Shown: positions 6,450-13,489 of the stretch, piece after piece | How the letters are laid out: each line of letters starts with the position of its first letter | Numbering within the stretch: position 1 is the stretch's first letter | Assembly (NCBI RefSeq): GCF_042643145.1 | Contig: NZ_JBHRSA010000035.1 | Location: 1-22,564 of the forward strand | DNA: 22,564 nucleotides | From: Virgibacillus_O xinjiangensis | GTDB taxonomy: Bacteria > Bacillota > Bacilli > Bacillales > Amphibacillaceae | Direction of reading: 5' to 3' | Notes under the pieces: model-generated | Told to the model about the DNA's origin: nothing | The model's database searches: none | Seen by the model: only the letters and a program-made list of their open reading frames with translations | Translations under genes and position numbers: made by a program

Positions 6450-6716
6450 CTATGCCTGTTCTTCCAAATCGCTGCGGTACCGGAGACTGATCCGGGAAAA
6501 TCCCATCACATCGAGTTCGTCATCCAGGAAGATTTCGTACAGCCCGATCATCTGATCATTCCCGTATTTCTTCATATATTCCTTTTCCTCAATGATTTCG
6601 ACCAAACCGCGCCAGCCTTCCTGTTCCTCTTCCTTGCGCCTGGTGACCGAGATGATTTTATGTGGTGGTGCGATATGCTGGTGGAAAAATTGATTGATTT
6701 CTTCCATTACTTGCAT
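6450..6716 (-). CDS. gvpR: Gas vesicle protein GvpR (GvpO family)
   Basis: The 88-aa protein is recognised by the GvpO/GvpR pattern HIAPPHKIISVTRR, GWRGLVEIIEEKEYMKKYG, and then MIGLYEIFLDDELDVMGFSR with SLRYRSD at the C-terminus. It is a gas-vesicle-specific accessory family, called GvpR in Bacillus. The haloarchaeal relative GvpO is also essential for formation. The first ATG (6716) is well spaced from GGAAGGAAGGG; an alternative ATG three codons later is less well placed. It lies 90 bp after gvpB, with a hairpin in the gap. Confidence 0.88.
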   Translation of the reverse strand: MQVMEEINQFFHQHIAPPHKIISVTRRKEEEQEGWRGLVEIIEEKEYMKKYGNDQMIGLYEIFLDDELDVMGFSRISLRYRSDLEEQA

Positions 6717-6752
6717 GTGCGTCCCTTCCTTCCTTTGAATCTAGTAAGTATG

Positions 6753-6785
6753 GCAGAGCCGGGGCATCCGGCCGCCGGACTCTGC
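6753..6785 (-). promoter_or_regulatory. Intercistronic hairpin after gvpB
   Basis: GCAGAGCCGG (6753-6762) pairs with CCGGACTCTGC (6775-6785) with one bulged base. In the minus-strand transcript it lies between the gvpB stop and gvpR. No T-run follows, so it is better read as an mRNA-stabilising or processing element than as a terminator. Confidence 0.65.
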
Positions 6786-6806
6786 GGTTGGATGGTCTAT
6801 GGGATG

Positions 6807-7079
6807 TTAGGCGTCTTCATATTCATAGTCATAATCGGTGCGGGCAGACAGCCTGTTGGATAAGCCATCTTCCTCCACCTCATCCTGAAGCAGGCCGACC
6901 GCTTCAGCATAGCGGAGCCATGTGTCGACACTGGCCACGACGACACGCGCCTCGACCGTGATCAATTCAATTCCTACGACAGACACCCGGGCAAATGCGT
7001 CAATCACAATCCCTTTGTCGAGAATGCGGTCGATCACCTCTGCCAGACCGGAACTGTCGGTTGATTTTTGAATAGCCAT
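6807..7079 (-). CDS. gvpB: Major gas vesicle shell protein GvpB/GvpA
   Basis: The 90-aa protein is nearly identical by eye to B. megaterium GvpB in its core: MAIQKSTDSSGLAEVIDRIL, DKGIVIDAFARVSVVGIEL, then EARVVVASVDTWLRYAEAVG (about residues 43-62). The amphipathic helix-strand-strand-helix monomer polymerises into the ribbed, gas-permeable, water-excluding shell. The C-terminal tail after LLQDEVEEDGL is variable and here unusually Asp/Tyr/Glu rich (TDYDYEYEDA). It is the only full shell-type gene in the cluster. AAAGGAG precedes the ATG at 7079, with rather long spacing. It lies 63 bp after gvpQ; a hairpin follows the stop. Confidence 0.96.
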   Translation of the reverse strand: MAIQKSTDSSGLAEVIDRILDKGIVIDAFARVSVVGIELITVEARVVVASVDTWLRYAEAVGLLQDEVEEDGLSNRLSARTDYDYEYEDA

Positions 7080-7142
7080 AATGAAACATGCTCCTTTCTG
7101 ATTAGTATCTATAGAAGAAAGCTGTTAAAGCTTTTTCCTCCA

Positions 7143-7721
7143 TCATCTGTTGTTTGCATAGCCTATGATGTGGCTGACACCTTTGATGCTGCTCGCGCCT
7201 TTGATGTCTTTGGCACTTTTGATGTGGCTGATCCCCTTGATGTCCCTGGCACCGTACACACGTTTTTTTCCTCTCGAGGAGCGGGTATTGGTGCGCCGGT
7301 TCAAGCGGTCTTGGAATTCTTCGCCGGCTTCCTTGGCCCCGGAGAGTTTTTCCCGGACGGACAAGAGAGCATCCTGTGCTTTGTCCTGAAAGTCTTCGGC
7401 ATTGGCATGGACTTTTTCTGCGTTTTCCTCTTTCATCTCCTGCAGCTGGTCGGTAGCCTGCTCGACCTTTCCTTGGATATTGTCCTTCAATCTTTCTTTG
7501 AACTGGTCGGCCATCTCATCCCTTGCTTCGCTTTTCAGCTCTTCTTTGAATTCTGCCGGATCATCTGCACGTTTGACGGCCTGTTTCACTCTTGGCAGCT
7601 GGTTGGAGATGCCGTCCCGGACCTTCGGCAGCAGGATGGGAGTGGCGGAGCCGAGGAAGGTCAGGGTGCCGGTGATCAGCGATGCCTTCGTTCCCGGGCT
7701 GATATTCAACTTATCCCCCAT
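7143..7721 (-). CDS. gvpQ: Gas vesicle accessory protein GvpQ
   Basis: First gene of the operon, encoding a 192-aa protein. The N-terminus is mildly hydrophobic (SLITGTLTFLGSATPILLPK, residues 14-33). The middle (about 55-140) is a Lys/Glu/Asp/Gln-rich helical region, probably coiled coil (FKEELKSEARDEMADQFKER). A basic linker leads to a striking tail with isoleucines exactly six residues apart (161, 167, 173, 179, 185) in I-K-G-x-S-x units. Position before gvpB and overall character fit GvpQ of B. megaterium, whose function is unknown. ATG at 7721 with AAAGGAGG upstream. The name depends mainly on synteny; the neighbouring gvpP of B. megaterium is absent. Confidence 0.7.
   Translation of the reverse strand: MGDKLNISPGTKASLITGTLTFLGSATPILLPKVRDGISNQLPRVKQAVKRADDPAEFKEELKSEARDEMADQFKERLKDNIQGKVEQATDQLQEMKEENAEKVHANAEDFQDKAQDALLSVREKLSGAKEAGEEFQDRLNRRTNTRSSRGKKRVYGARDIKGISHIKSAKDIKGASSIKGVSHIIGYANNR
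7167..7256 (-). repeat. 18-bp in-frame tandem repeat in the gvpQ 3' end
   Basis: Five tandem 18-bp units, each beginning GATG on the plus strand at 7167, 7185, 7203, 7221 and 7239, encode the hexapeptide repeats of the GvpQ tail (residues about 156-185). The units are diverged at the DNA level but stay in frame. Confidence 0.85.
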
Positions 7722-7768
7722 AGATAACCTCCTTTGACAAGGGCCGGATATCGGAAGCTTGAAAAACC

Positions 7769-7804
7769 CTTATAGATGGATACCCTGTCTCAGCAATTGA
7801 AAAC
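7769..7804 (-). promoter_or_regulatory. Overlapping sigma-B-like and sigma-A-like promoters of the gvp operon
   Basis: On the minus strand, GTTTTC (7799-7804), a 13-bp spacer and GGGTAT (7780-7785) fit the sigma-B consensus with a perfect -10. A sigma-A-type pair, TTGCTG (7791-7796), 16-bp spacer, TATAAG (7769-7774), overlaps it. Both would give a leader of about 40-55 nt before the gvpQ start. Confidence 0.55.
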
Positions 7805-7949
7805 TGGCTATTATTTCCTAATCTGTTCCTATTCCCAAGATCGTAGGGGCGATATGCAGAAATTGGTAAATTTTTCTATATAATTAATAGATTTTCGAAC
7901 CGTATCATAGTAAAATAATCTTGCTGAAGGCAGGAAGGAAGGTCATCAG

Positions 7950-8423
7950 TTGGAAGAATGGCCAGGTTCTATCTATCAAATCTCGAAACAGACCAAGGCA
8001 TTGATTACGGAAGAAATCGGCAATTACCGGACAAGTATTCTGGAAAAGGACGGCGGGAGGAGGAGATCCTCCCATCGACCGGAAAAAATTCTGCAGCACA
8101 GCTGTCAGATGGGAGGCTCTGATATCGAGGGCCGCAGGAAAGCGGTGAAGGAAATTCTCGGCATTTCCTGTAAGCTTCCGGTACCGACCCATCCAGGGGA
8201 GGGACTGTTCATGGTTCCGACCACTTCGATTCGCAAAAAGGAATGTGTATGGCTGAACTACCAGCATTTTAAGACATGCCAGCAGCAAGGGAGCCAAGCC
8301 TACATTACCTTTTGGGATGGAAGCGGTTTATTCGTGGATGCATCTGCCACCCAGGTGGATGCCCAGATCAAACGGGCCAGCCAGGTCATCGTCCAAATGA
8401 ATTACGGCAGACTGTTCGATTGA
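7950..8423 (+). CDS. ComK-family transcription factor, C-terminally short
   Basis: The 157-aa protein is recognised as ComK family by its segment order: ISKQTKALITEEIGNYRTSI (about residues 10-29), ILQHSCQMGGSDIEGRRKAV, LFMVPTTSIRKKECVWLNYQ and AYITFWDGSGLFVDAS. These align with B. subtilis ComK (RSCRFFGSS.EGRK, FFPT...C.W, V.F..G). ComK activates competence genes by binding AT-rich K-boxes in the minor groove. This protein is about 35 residues shorter than ComK and stops where the FMLYP-containing tail, the MecA/ClpCP recognition site in B. subtilis ComK, would begin. The start is TTG at 7950 with AGGAAGGAAGG upstream. A -10-like TATAAT lies at 7879-7884. Being divergent from gvpQ, it may regulate the vesicle operon, or be the competence regulator or a second paralogue. 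Confidence 0.82.
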   Translation: MEEWPGSIYQISKQTKALITEEIGNYRTSILEKDGGRRRSSHRPEKILQHSCQMGGSDIEGRRKAVKEILGISCKLPVPTHPGEGLFMVPTTSIRKKECVWLNYQHFKTCQQQGSQAYITFWDGSGLFVDASATQVDAQIKRASQVIVQMNYGRLFD

Positions 8424-8433
8424 GGCAGGAGGC

Positions 8434-8456
8434 AGGGGAGGGGCATCACCTCCTCT
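8434..8456 (+). terminator. Weak hairpin after the ComK-family gene
   Basis: AGGGGAGG (8434-8441) pairs with CCTCCTCT (8449-8456) with one wobble and a 7-nt loop. No T-run follows, so termination is uncertain. Confidence 0.35.
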
Positions 8457-8495
8457 GACTGTCCGGTCACCTGATATATCGTATGGATATATGAC

Positions 8496-8525
8496 TTGCT
8501 ACAGCGCTCGGCCACTGTATATAAT
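8496..8525 (+). promoter_or_regulatory. Sigma-A promoter of the efflux operon
   Basis: TTGCTA (8496-8501), 18-bp spacer and a perfect TATAAT (8520-8525), followed by a leader of about 70 nt before the tetR start. An ATATGACT half-site identical to the operator arm overlaps the -35 (8489-8496). Confidence 0.7.
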
Positions 8526-8554
8526 GGAAAAGGTGAAGAAAAAAATGTATTGGC

Positions 8555-8578
8555 ATATGACTGACCGGTTAGTCATAT
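8555..8578 (+). promoter_or_regulatory. TetR-type operator palindrome
   Basis: The 24-bp inverted repeat has arms ATATGACTGACC and GGTTAGTCATAT, mismatching at a single symmetric pair. It lies downstream of the predicted transcription start and 22 bp before the tetR gene, so binding would block elongation or overlap the 5' leader. It is a strong candidate for autoregulation by the adjacent TetR protein. Confidence 0.8.
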
Positions 8579-8600
8579 CACATAAACGTGGAGGTATGGA

Positions 8601-9485
8601 ATGAATGAAAAGAGAAGGAAGTTGATTGAGGCAGGGATGAAGCTTGTGGCTGCCAAGGGCTACCACTCGACCTCCATCCAGGAAATCGCCGAAGAGGCGG
8701 GTGTCTCCAAAGGCACCTTCTACATCTACTTCCAATCGAAGGAAGATTTTATCACGACGGCATTCGGCTATTTCCATGACCTGATCGACCAGCAGTTCCG
8801 ACAGATCAATGAGGAAGGCCATACACCGAGAAAACAGCTGGAACTCCAGATCAATTTCCTGTTGAGCTGTGTGGACAAATACAAGCAAATCATCATCATG
8901 TATTTTCGCGAACACATCTCCATCGGGGAGAACACCGACAAGCTGACAGAGAAATCCAAGCGGGAGAGCTTCCTATGGATGCGCGATACCATCCGCCATA
9001 TTTACGGAGAAGAGGTGGATGAATATTTGGCAGACCTTGTCATCCAGATGGAGGGCATTTTCCATGGCTATTTGAAATGGGTCGTGCTTGATCATGTCCA
9101 AGTGGATAAAAACAGACTCGGAGCCTTCATCATTCATCGGATGGACAGTTTAGTGCAGGGGATGATGGCAGATGGAGAGGAACCGCTCACGACATTGGAC
9201 AGTTTTCCTGACGGCTACCAAATCGATCAGCCACGTCATGATCAATCGATGCAAGACCTGTTCGGGGAACTCCGCAGCAAGGTGGATATGCTGTCCATAC
9301 CCGAAGGAAAGCATCGCCAACTGAACGAGGCATTGCAGGCGTTGGAGCGGGAAGCGGCAGCCGATGCACCGAACGAGGTGGTCATCCAGGGGCTGTTTTC
9401 GCATTTCAGCCGTTATCCCGAACTGCAGGGAATATGCAAGGAGCTGGCAGCATCCTTACATATCGAATTATTGGATGGAGAATAA
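8601..9485 (+). CDS. TetR/AcrR-family repressor of the efflux operon
   Basis: The 294-aa regulator has an N-terminal TetR DNA-binding domain: RRKLIEAGMKLVAAKGYHST, then helix-turn-helix TSIQEIAEEAGVSKGTFYIY (about residues 24-43) and FQSKEDF. The long C-terminal half (about 100 residues more than the shortest TetR proteins) should form the ligand-binding and dimer domain. Size and context resemble YerO, the regulator next to the RND gene swrC/yerP in B. subtilis. GGAGGT precedes the ATG at 8601. The operator at 8555-8578 lies in its own leader, and the adaptor gene follows after 22 bp, so it probably represses the whole operon and is released by a pump substrate. The substrate cannot be told from sequence. 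Confidence 0.92.
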   Translation: MNEKRRKLIEAGMKLVAAKGYHSTSIQEIAEEAGVSKGTFYIYFQSKEDFITTAFGYFHDLIDQQFRQINEEGHTPRKQLELQINFLLSCVDKYKQIIIMYFREHISIGENTDKLTEKSKRESFLWMRDTIRHIYGEEVDEYLADLVIQMEGIFHGYLKWVVLDHVQVDKNRLGAFIIHRMDSLVQGMMADGEEPLTTLDSFPDGYQIDQPRHDQSMQDLFGELRSKVDMLSIPEGKHRQLNEALQALEREAAADAPNEVVIQGLFSHFSRYPELQGICKELAASLHIELLDGE

Positions 9486-9507
9486 AACACGGGAGAGGAG
9501 CAAGAGG

Positions 9508-10371
9508 ATGAAAAAATGGTTATTCGGCATCCTGGCAGTCCTGATGATTGCCGTGCTTGCCGCATGTACGGAAGAAGATGATGCGAGTGAAGAAGAGACA
9601 GAAGAAGATGCCGCTGTTGCGGTAGAAACCGCCGAGGTGAGGGAGGGCGACTTGGTCGTGGACCGGTCGGCATCAGGCAGGACATCACCATCCCAATCTG
9701 CCCCAGTGATGCTGCAGGCACCTGGTGAAGTGGATACACTTGAGGTCTCCGAGGGAGAACAGGTGGAAGAGGATGATGTGATCGCCAAAATCGCCACACA
9801 GGCCGGCATCCAGAATATCCGTGCCCCGAGGGATGGCGAAGTGATGAATTTGGCTGTCCAAGAAGGGGATATGGCAACAGCGGAAGAACCGCTTGCCATC
9901 ATTGCCGACATGAATGAAATGACCGTGGAGTTTACGGTGACTGCTGAAGTGAGGGATCTGTTGACCGAAGGCGATGTCCTCGATGCGGTGATCGAAGGAG
10001 AGACATATGAAGCAGAAGTGGTAACCGTCCGAGCCATGCCGGACGATACCGGTCTCTACCCGGTCGAAGCCACCATCCCGAATGAGGATGATAGGCTCGT
10101 GCCGGGCATGATTGCCGAGCTCACCATTCCGGAAACTGTAGCAGAAGGCGCGTTGATCATTCCGACGCAGGCCTTGGTGGAAGAGGACGGGAGCACATTC
10201 GTCTATCTGGTCGAGGAGAATAGTGCCGTGAAGACGAAAATCACTCCGGTCGAGACACAGACAGAAGAGACAGCGGTCGAAGGGGAAATCGAACCGGGTG
10301 ATCAAGTGGTGACTACCGGCCAGTCCAATCTGTCGGACGAAGATACCGTAGAAGTAGTGGAAGGGGAATAA
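9508..10371 (+). CDS. Lipoprotein RND adaptor subunit (HlyD/MFP family)
   Basis: The 287-aa membrane-fusion-type adaptor starts MKKWLFGILAVLMIAVLAAC with a lipobox ending at Cys20, so it should be lipid-anchored outside the membrane. After an acidic linker the lipoyl/barrel-sandwich halves are seen (LQAPGEVDTLEVSEGEQVEE, then IRAPRDGEVMNLAVQEGD), followed by beta-barrel and membrane-proximal segments (LVPGMIAELTIP, IIPTQALVEEDG). There is no long alpha-helical hairpin between the lipoyl halves; about 25 residues join them. This fits a Gram-positive pump with no TolC partner. An in-frame reading frame extends 48 codons further upstream inside tetR, but the ATG at 9508 has a ribosome site (AGAGGAG) and the correct signal sequence. 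Confidence 0.92.
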   Translation: MKKWLFGILAVLMIAVLAACTEEDDASEEETEEDAAVAVETAEVREGDLVVDRSASGRTSPSQSAPVMLQAPGEVDTLEVSEGEQVEEDDVIAKIATQAGIQNIRAPRDGEVMNLAVQEGDMATAEEPLAIIADMNEMTVEFTVTAEVRDLLTEGDVLDAVIEGETYEAEVVTVRAMPDDTGLYPVEATIPNEDDRLVPGMIAELTIPETVAEGALIIPTQALVEEDGSTFVYLVEENSAVKTKITPVETQTEETAVEGEIEPGDQVVTTGQSNLSDEDTVEVVEGE

Positions 10372-10374
10372 ATC

Positions 10375-13300
10375 GTGAAAATCGTAAATACATCCGTCAA
10401 ACGTCCCGTGGGCGTCATCATGATTGTCCTTGCCATACTTGCGCTCGGGCTGGTCTCGGTGCGGAGTTTGACCATTGATCTGTTTCCGAAAATCGATCTC
10501 CCGGTCGCAGTGGTGGCGACAAGCTATCAGGAAGCGGCCCCAGAGGATGTCGATAATCTGATCAGCCAGCCGATCGAGTCGGCGGTCAGTTCGATTGAAG
10601 GGGTCGACACCATCCAGTCGCAGTCCCAAGCAGGGAATTCCCTTGTGATGATCATGTTCCAGAACGGAACGGACATTGATCAGGCGCTCCTCGACATCCG
10701 GGAGAGCGTCGATCGCGTAAAAGGCATGCTGCCGGATCAAGCTGGAGACCCAAGTATCCTCCGGTTCAGCCCCGACCAGATGCCGATCATGTGGGTCGGC
10801 CTGACCGGCCAGGAGGCATCGGCCCTGACGGAAGTGGCCGATGATGAGGTTGTTCCGTACTTTGAACGGCAGCCGGGAATCGCCTCGGTCACCGTTGAGG
10901 GCGGAAAAGAAAGAGAAGTGCAGGTCGTGCTCGATGAAGCGGCCATGCAGCAATACGGCGTGACTTCCCAAGCTATATCCGACGCACTGAGCGGCTCCAA
11001 TATGTCCGCCTCGGTCGGTACCGTGGAAAAAGGGAACCAGGATCTCCAGCTCCGCCTGACAGGGGAATTTGAATCCCTGGAAGATATTGAACAAACGTTT
11101 GTTCAAACGGAGGCAGGTGCCACCGTCAAGGTAGAGGAAGTGGCAGAAGTCCGTGATACGTTCAAGGAATCTACAGATATGACGCTCGTGAACGGGGAGC
11201 CTGCCGTCGTCCTATCGGTCATGAAGCAGACGGATGCCAATACCGTGGAAGCGGCAGGCAATATCCAGGACAGCATCAGCGACCTCCGGGAAGAGCTGCC
11301 GGAAACGATGGACCTTTCCGTGGTCATCGACACGTCTGAATACATCCAGATGTCGATCGATTCCGTCGTTCTCAACATCATCATCGGTGGAATCATCTCA
11401 GCCTTTGTCTTGCTGCTGTTCCTGAAAAGCATCCGGGCGACATTGGTCATCGGCATCTCGATTCCGATTGCCATCATTGCCACGTTCGCACTGATGTACT
11501 TTACCGGACAGACGCTGAACATCCTGACCTTGGGTGGGCTTGCGCTCGGTCTCGGGATGATGGTCGACAGCTCGATCGTCATTCTGGAGCATATCTACTC
11601 CTTCCGGAAGCGGGGCTACAGCCTGATCGAATCGGCCACCAAAGGTGCATCCGAACTGGCACCAGCAGTGATTGCGTCGACGACCACCACCCTGGTCGTG
11701 TTCCTGCCGATCATCTATGTGGAAGGAATCGCGTCCGACATGTTCACACCACTGGCATTGGCTGTCTCGTTCTCGCTGATTGCCTCTCTGGTGGTCGCGA
11801 TTACGCTCGTACCGATGCTTTCATCCAAGTTGCTGGCAAAAGCCATGGAAGACAACGGCCGCCGCTACTGGTTCGACCGTTTCCTCGGCTGGCTCGCCGA
11901 TAAATACCAGGGCGGATTGGAATGGGTGGTCGGCCACCGCAAGACGACGGTGTTCCTGACCATCGTCGCCCTGGTCGGAAGCATCGCACTCACCCCATTG
12001 ATCGGGGCGGAGTTCATTCCATCCTCCGACCAGGGGCAGCTCCAGGTTACAGCAGAAACAGAAGAGGGCAGTACCTTGGAAGAGACGGAAGAAGTGGTGA
12101 CTGAGGTCAATGAACGCCTCGATGCTTATGCCGATACGATTGAAACCAGCTATGTCGTTGCTGGCGGGGACCCGATGATGGGATCGGGGCCGAACACCGC
12201 CACCTACACGATGCAGCTTGTCCCGGCGGCAGAGCGGGAAGTGAGCACCAGCGCCTTTGCTGTCGAGCTCGATGAAGCGCTCGCGGGCATTCCAGGGGCA
12301 GAAATCACCGTCAGTGCGATGGACAGCATGGAAATGGGCGATCCGCTCCAGATCCAGGTGAGCGGTCCGGAGCATGATGTTTTAAGGAATCTATCCCGGG
12401 ATATTGTCGCAGAAATTTCCGAAGTCGATGGCGTCTTCAATGCGAGCTCCGGTGCTTCCGAGGCCGTGCCGCAGATGGCCATCACCGTTGATGATGCCCG
12501 CGCCTCGATGTATGGGCTGAACCAGCAGCAGATCCTCGGCCAACTGCAGATGCAGTTCAACGGCCAGGTTGTGACGCGCTATCGCGAGGCCGGACAGGAG
12601 ATGGATGTCAGCCTGATCTATCCGGAAGAGGACCGGGGAGCCATCAGTGACTTGGAAGATATGAAAATCCAGGCACCGACCGGGGCAACCGTACCGCTCC
12701 GTGAAGTGGCCGACCTGGACCAGGAGAGCGGTCCCGTGACGCTCACCCGGCAGAATCAACAGCCGCAGATGAATATTTCAAGCGAAGTCGAAGGACGTGA
12801 CCTCGGCAGCGTCGTCGCTGATGTGGAAACCGTATTGGAAGACATGACCTTCCCGGAAGGTTATGACTACTCCCTCGGCGGCCAGGCACAGGACATGAAT
12901 GAATCCTTTATCGACCTGGCCATCGCCCTGGTGTTCTCCATCTTCCTGGTGTACGCCGTCATGGCGATCCAGTTCGAGAACTTCCTGTTCCCGTTCATCA
13001 TCATGTTTGCCCTGCCGACCACCGTCATCGGCGTCATCCTCGGCTTCCTTGTAACAGGACTGCCGCTGAGCATCGTCGCCTTCATCGGCATCATCATGCT
13101 CGCCGGGATCGTGGTGAACAACTCGATCGTGCTGGTCGACTATATCAACATTCTGAGAAGAAACGGCATGGACAGAAGGGAAGCCATCACCGAAGCCGGC
13201 CGCAGCAGGCTGCGCCCGATCATGATGACCACCCTGACCACCATCCTAGCGATGGTACCACTCGCCATCGGAATCGGCGAAGGAGCCGAACTCCAGCAGC

Positions 13301-13434
13301 CGCTGGCAGTCACGCTCATCTTCGGCCTTGGCGTCTCCTCCCTGTTCACCGTCTTCTTCGTACCAGTCATCTACACCCTGTTCGATGACCTGACGAAGAA
13401 AGTGACTGGAAGGAAAAAGAAGAAGAAAGCATAG
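10375..13434 (+). CDS. RND efflux transporter permease (SwrC/YerP-like)
   Basis: The 1019-aa protein is a full-length HAE-type RND pump. TM1 lies near residues 10-28 (PVGVIMIVLAILALGLVSVR), followed by a large external domain. The TM4 motif GLGMMVDSSIVILEH carries Asp398, the proton-relay position. The second half repeats the layout, with VFSIFLVYAVMAIQFENFLF (near residue 850) and IVVNNSIVLVDYINILRR (near 910). It ends with a Lys-rich tail (GRKKKKKA). It uses proton-motive force to export amphiphiles; B. subtilis SwrC exports surfactin, but the substrate here is unknown. Start is GTG at 10375, 3 bp after the adaptor stop, with AAGGGGA upstream, so translation is coupled. A strong terminator follows. 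Confidence 0.95.
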   Translation: MKIVNTSVKRPVGVIMIVLAILALGLVSVRSLTIDLFPKIDLPVAVVATSYQEAAPEDVDNLISQPIESAVSSIEGVDTIQSQSQAGNSLVMIMFQNGTDIDQALLDIRESVDRVKGMLPDQAGDPSILRFSPDQMPIMWVGLTGQEASALTEVADDEVVPYFERQPGIASVTVEGGKEREVQVVLDEAAMQQYGVTSQAISDALSGSNMSASVGTVEKGNQDLQLRLTGEFESLEDIEQTFVQTEAGATVKVEEVAEVRDTFKESTDMTLVNGEPAVVLSVMKQTDANTVEAAGNIQDSISDLREELPETMDLSVVIDTSEYIQMSIDSVVLNIIIGGIISAFVLLLFLKSIRATLVIGISIPIAIIATFALMYFTGQTLNILTLGGLALGLGMMVDSSIVILEHIYSFRKRGYSLIESATKGASELAPAVIASTTTTLVVFLPIIYVEGIASDMFTPLALAVSFSLIASLVVAITLVPMLSSKLLAKAMEDNGRRYWFDRFLGWLADKYQGGLEWVVGHRKTTVFLTIVALVGSIALTPLIGAEFIPSSDQGQLQVTAETEEGSTLEETEEVVTEVNERLDAYADTIETSYVVAGGDPMMGSGPNTATYTMQLVPAAEREVSTSAFAVELDEALAGIPGAEITVSAMDSMEMGDPLQIQVSGPEHDVLRNLSRDIVAEISEVDGVFNASSGASEAVPQMAITVDDARASMYGLNQQQILGQLQMQFNGQVVTRYREAGQEMDVSLIYPEEDRGAISDLEDMKIQAPTGATVPLREVADLDQESGPVTLTRQNQQPQMNISSEVEGRDLGSVVADVETVLEDMTFPEGYDYSLGGQAQDMNESFIDLAIALVFSIFLVYAVMAIQFENFLFPFIIMFALPTTVIGVILGFLVTGLPLSIVAFIGIIMLAGIVVNNSIVLVDYINILRRNGMDRREAITEAGRSRLRPIMMTTLTTILAMVPLAIGIGEGAELQQPLAVTLIFGLGVSSLFTVFFVPVIYTLFDDLTKKVTGRKKKKKA

Positions 13435-13441
13435 ATAGAGG

Positions 13442-13471
13442 AAACTCCCCGTGTGGACGGGGAGTTTTTTT
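13442..13471 (+). terminator. Terminator of the TetR-adaptor-RND operon
   Basis: AAACTCCCCGT (13442-13452) pairs perfectly with ACGGGGAGTTT (13457-13467) around a 4-nt loop, with a run of seven T. It lies just after the pump stop codon and before the repeat array. Confidence 0.96.
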
Positions 13472-13489
13472 GTGGGGTGCGGTGGGGGG

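Noticed and set aside
9685..11106. 473-codon minus-strand frame opposite the adaptor and pump genes
   Set aside because: Antisense shadow of two genes with clear families; His/Arg-rich with no recognisable domain or ribosome site.
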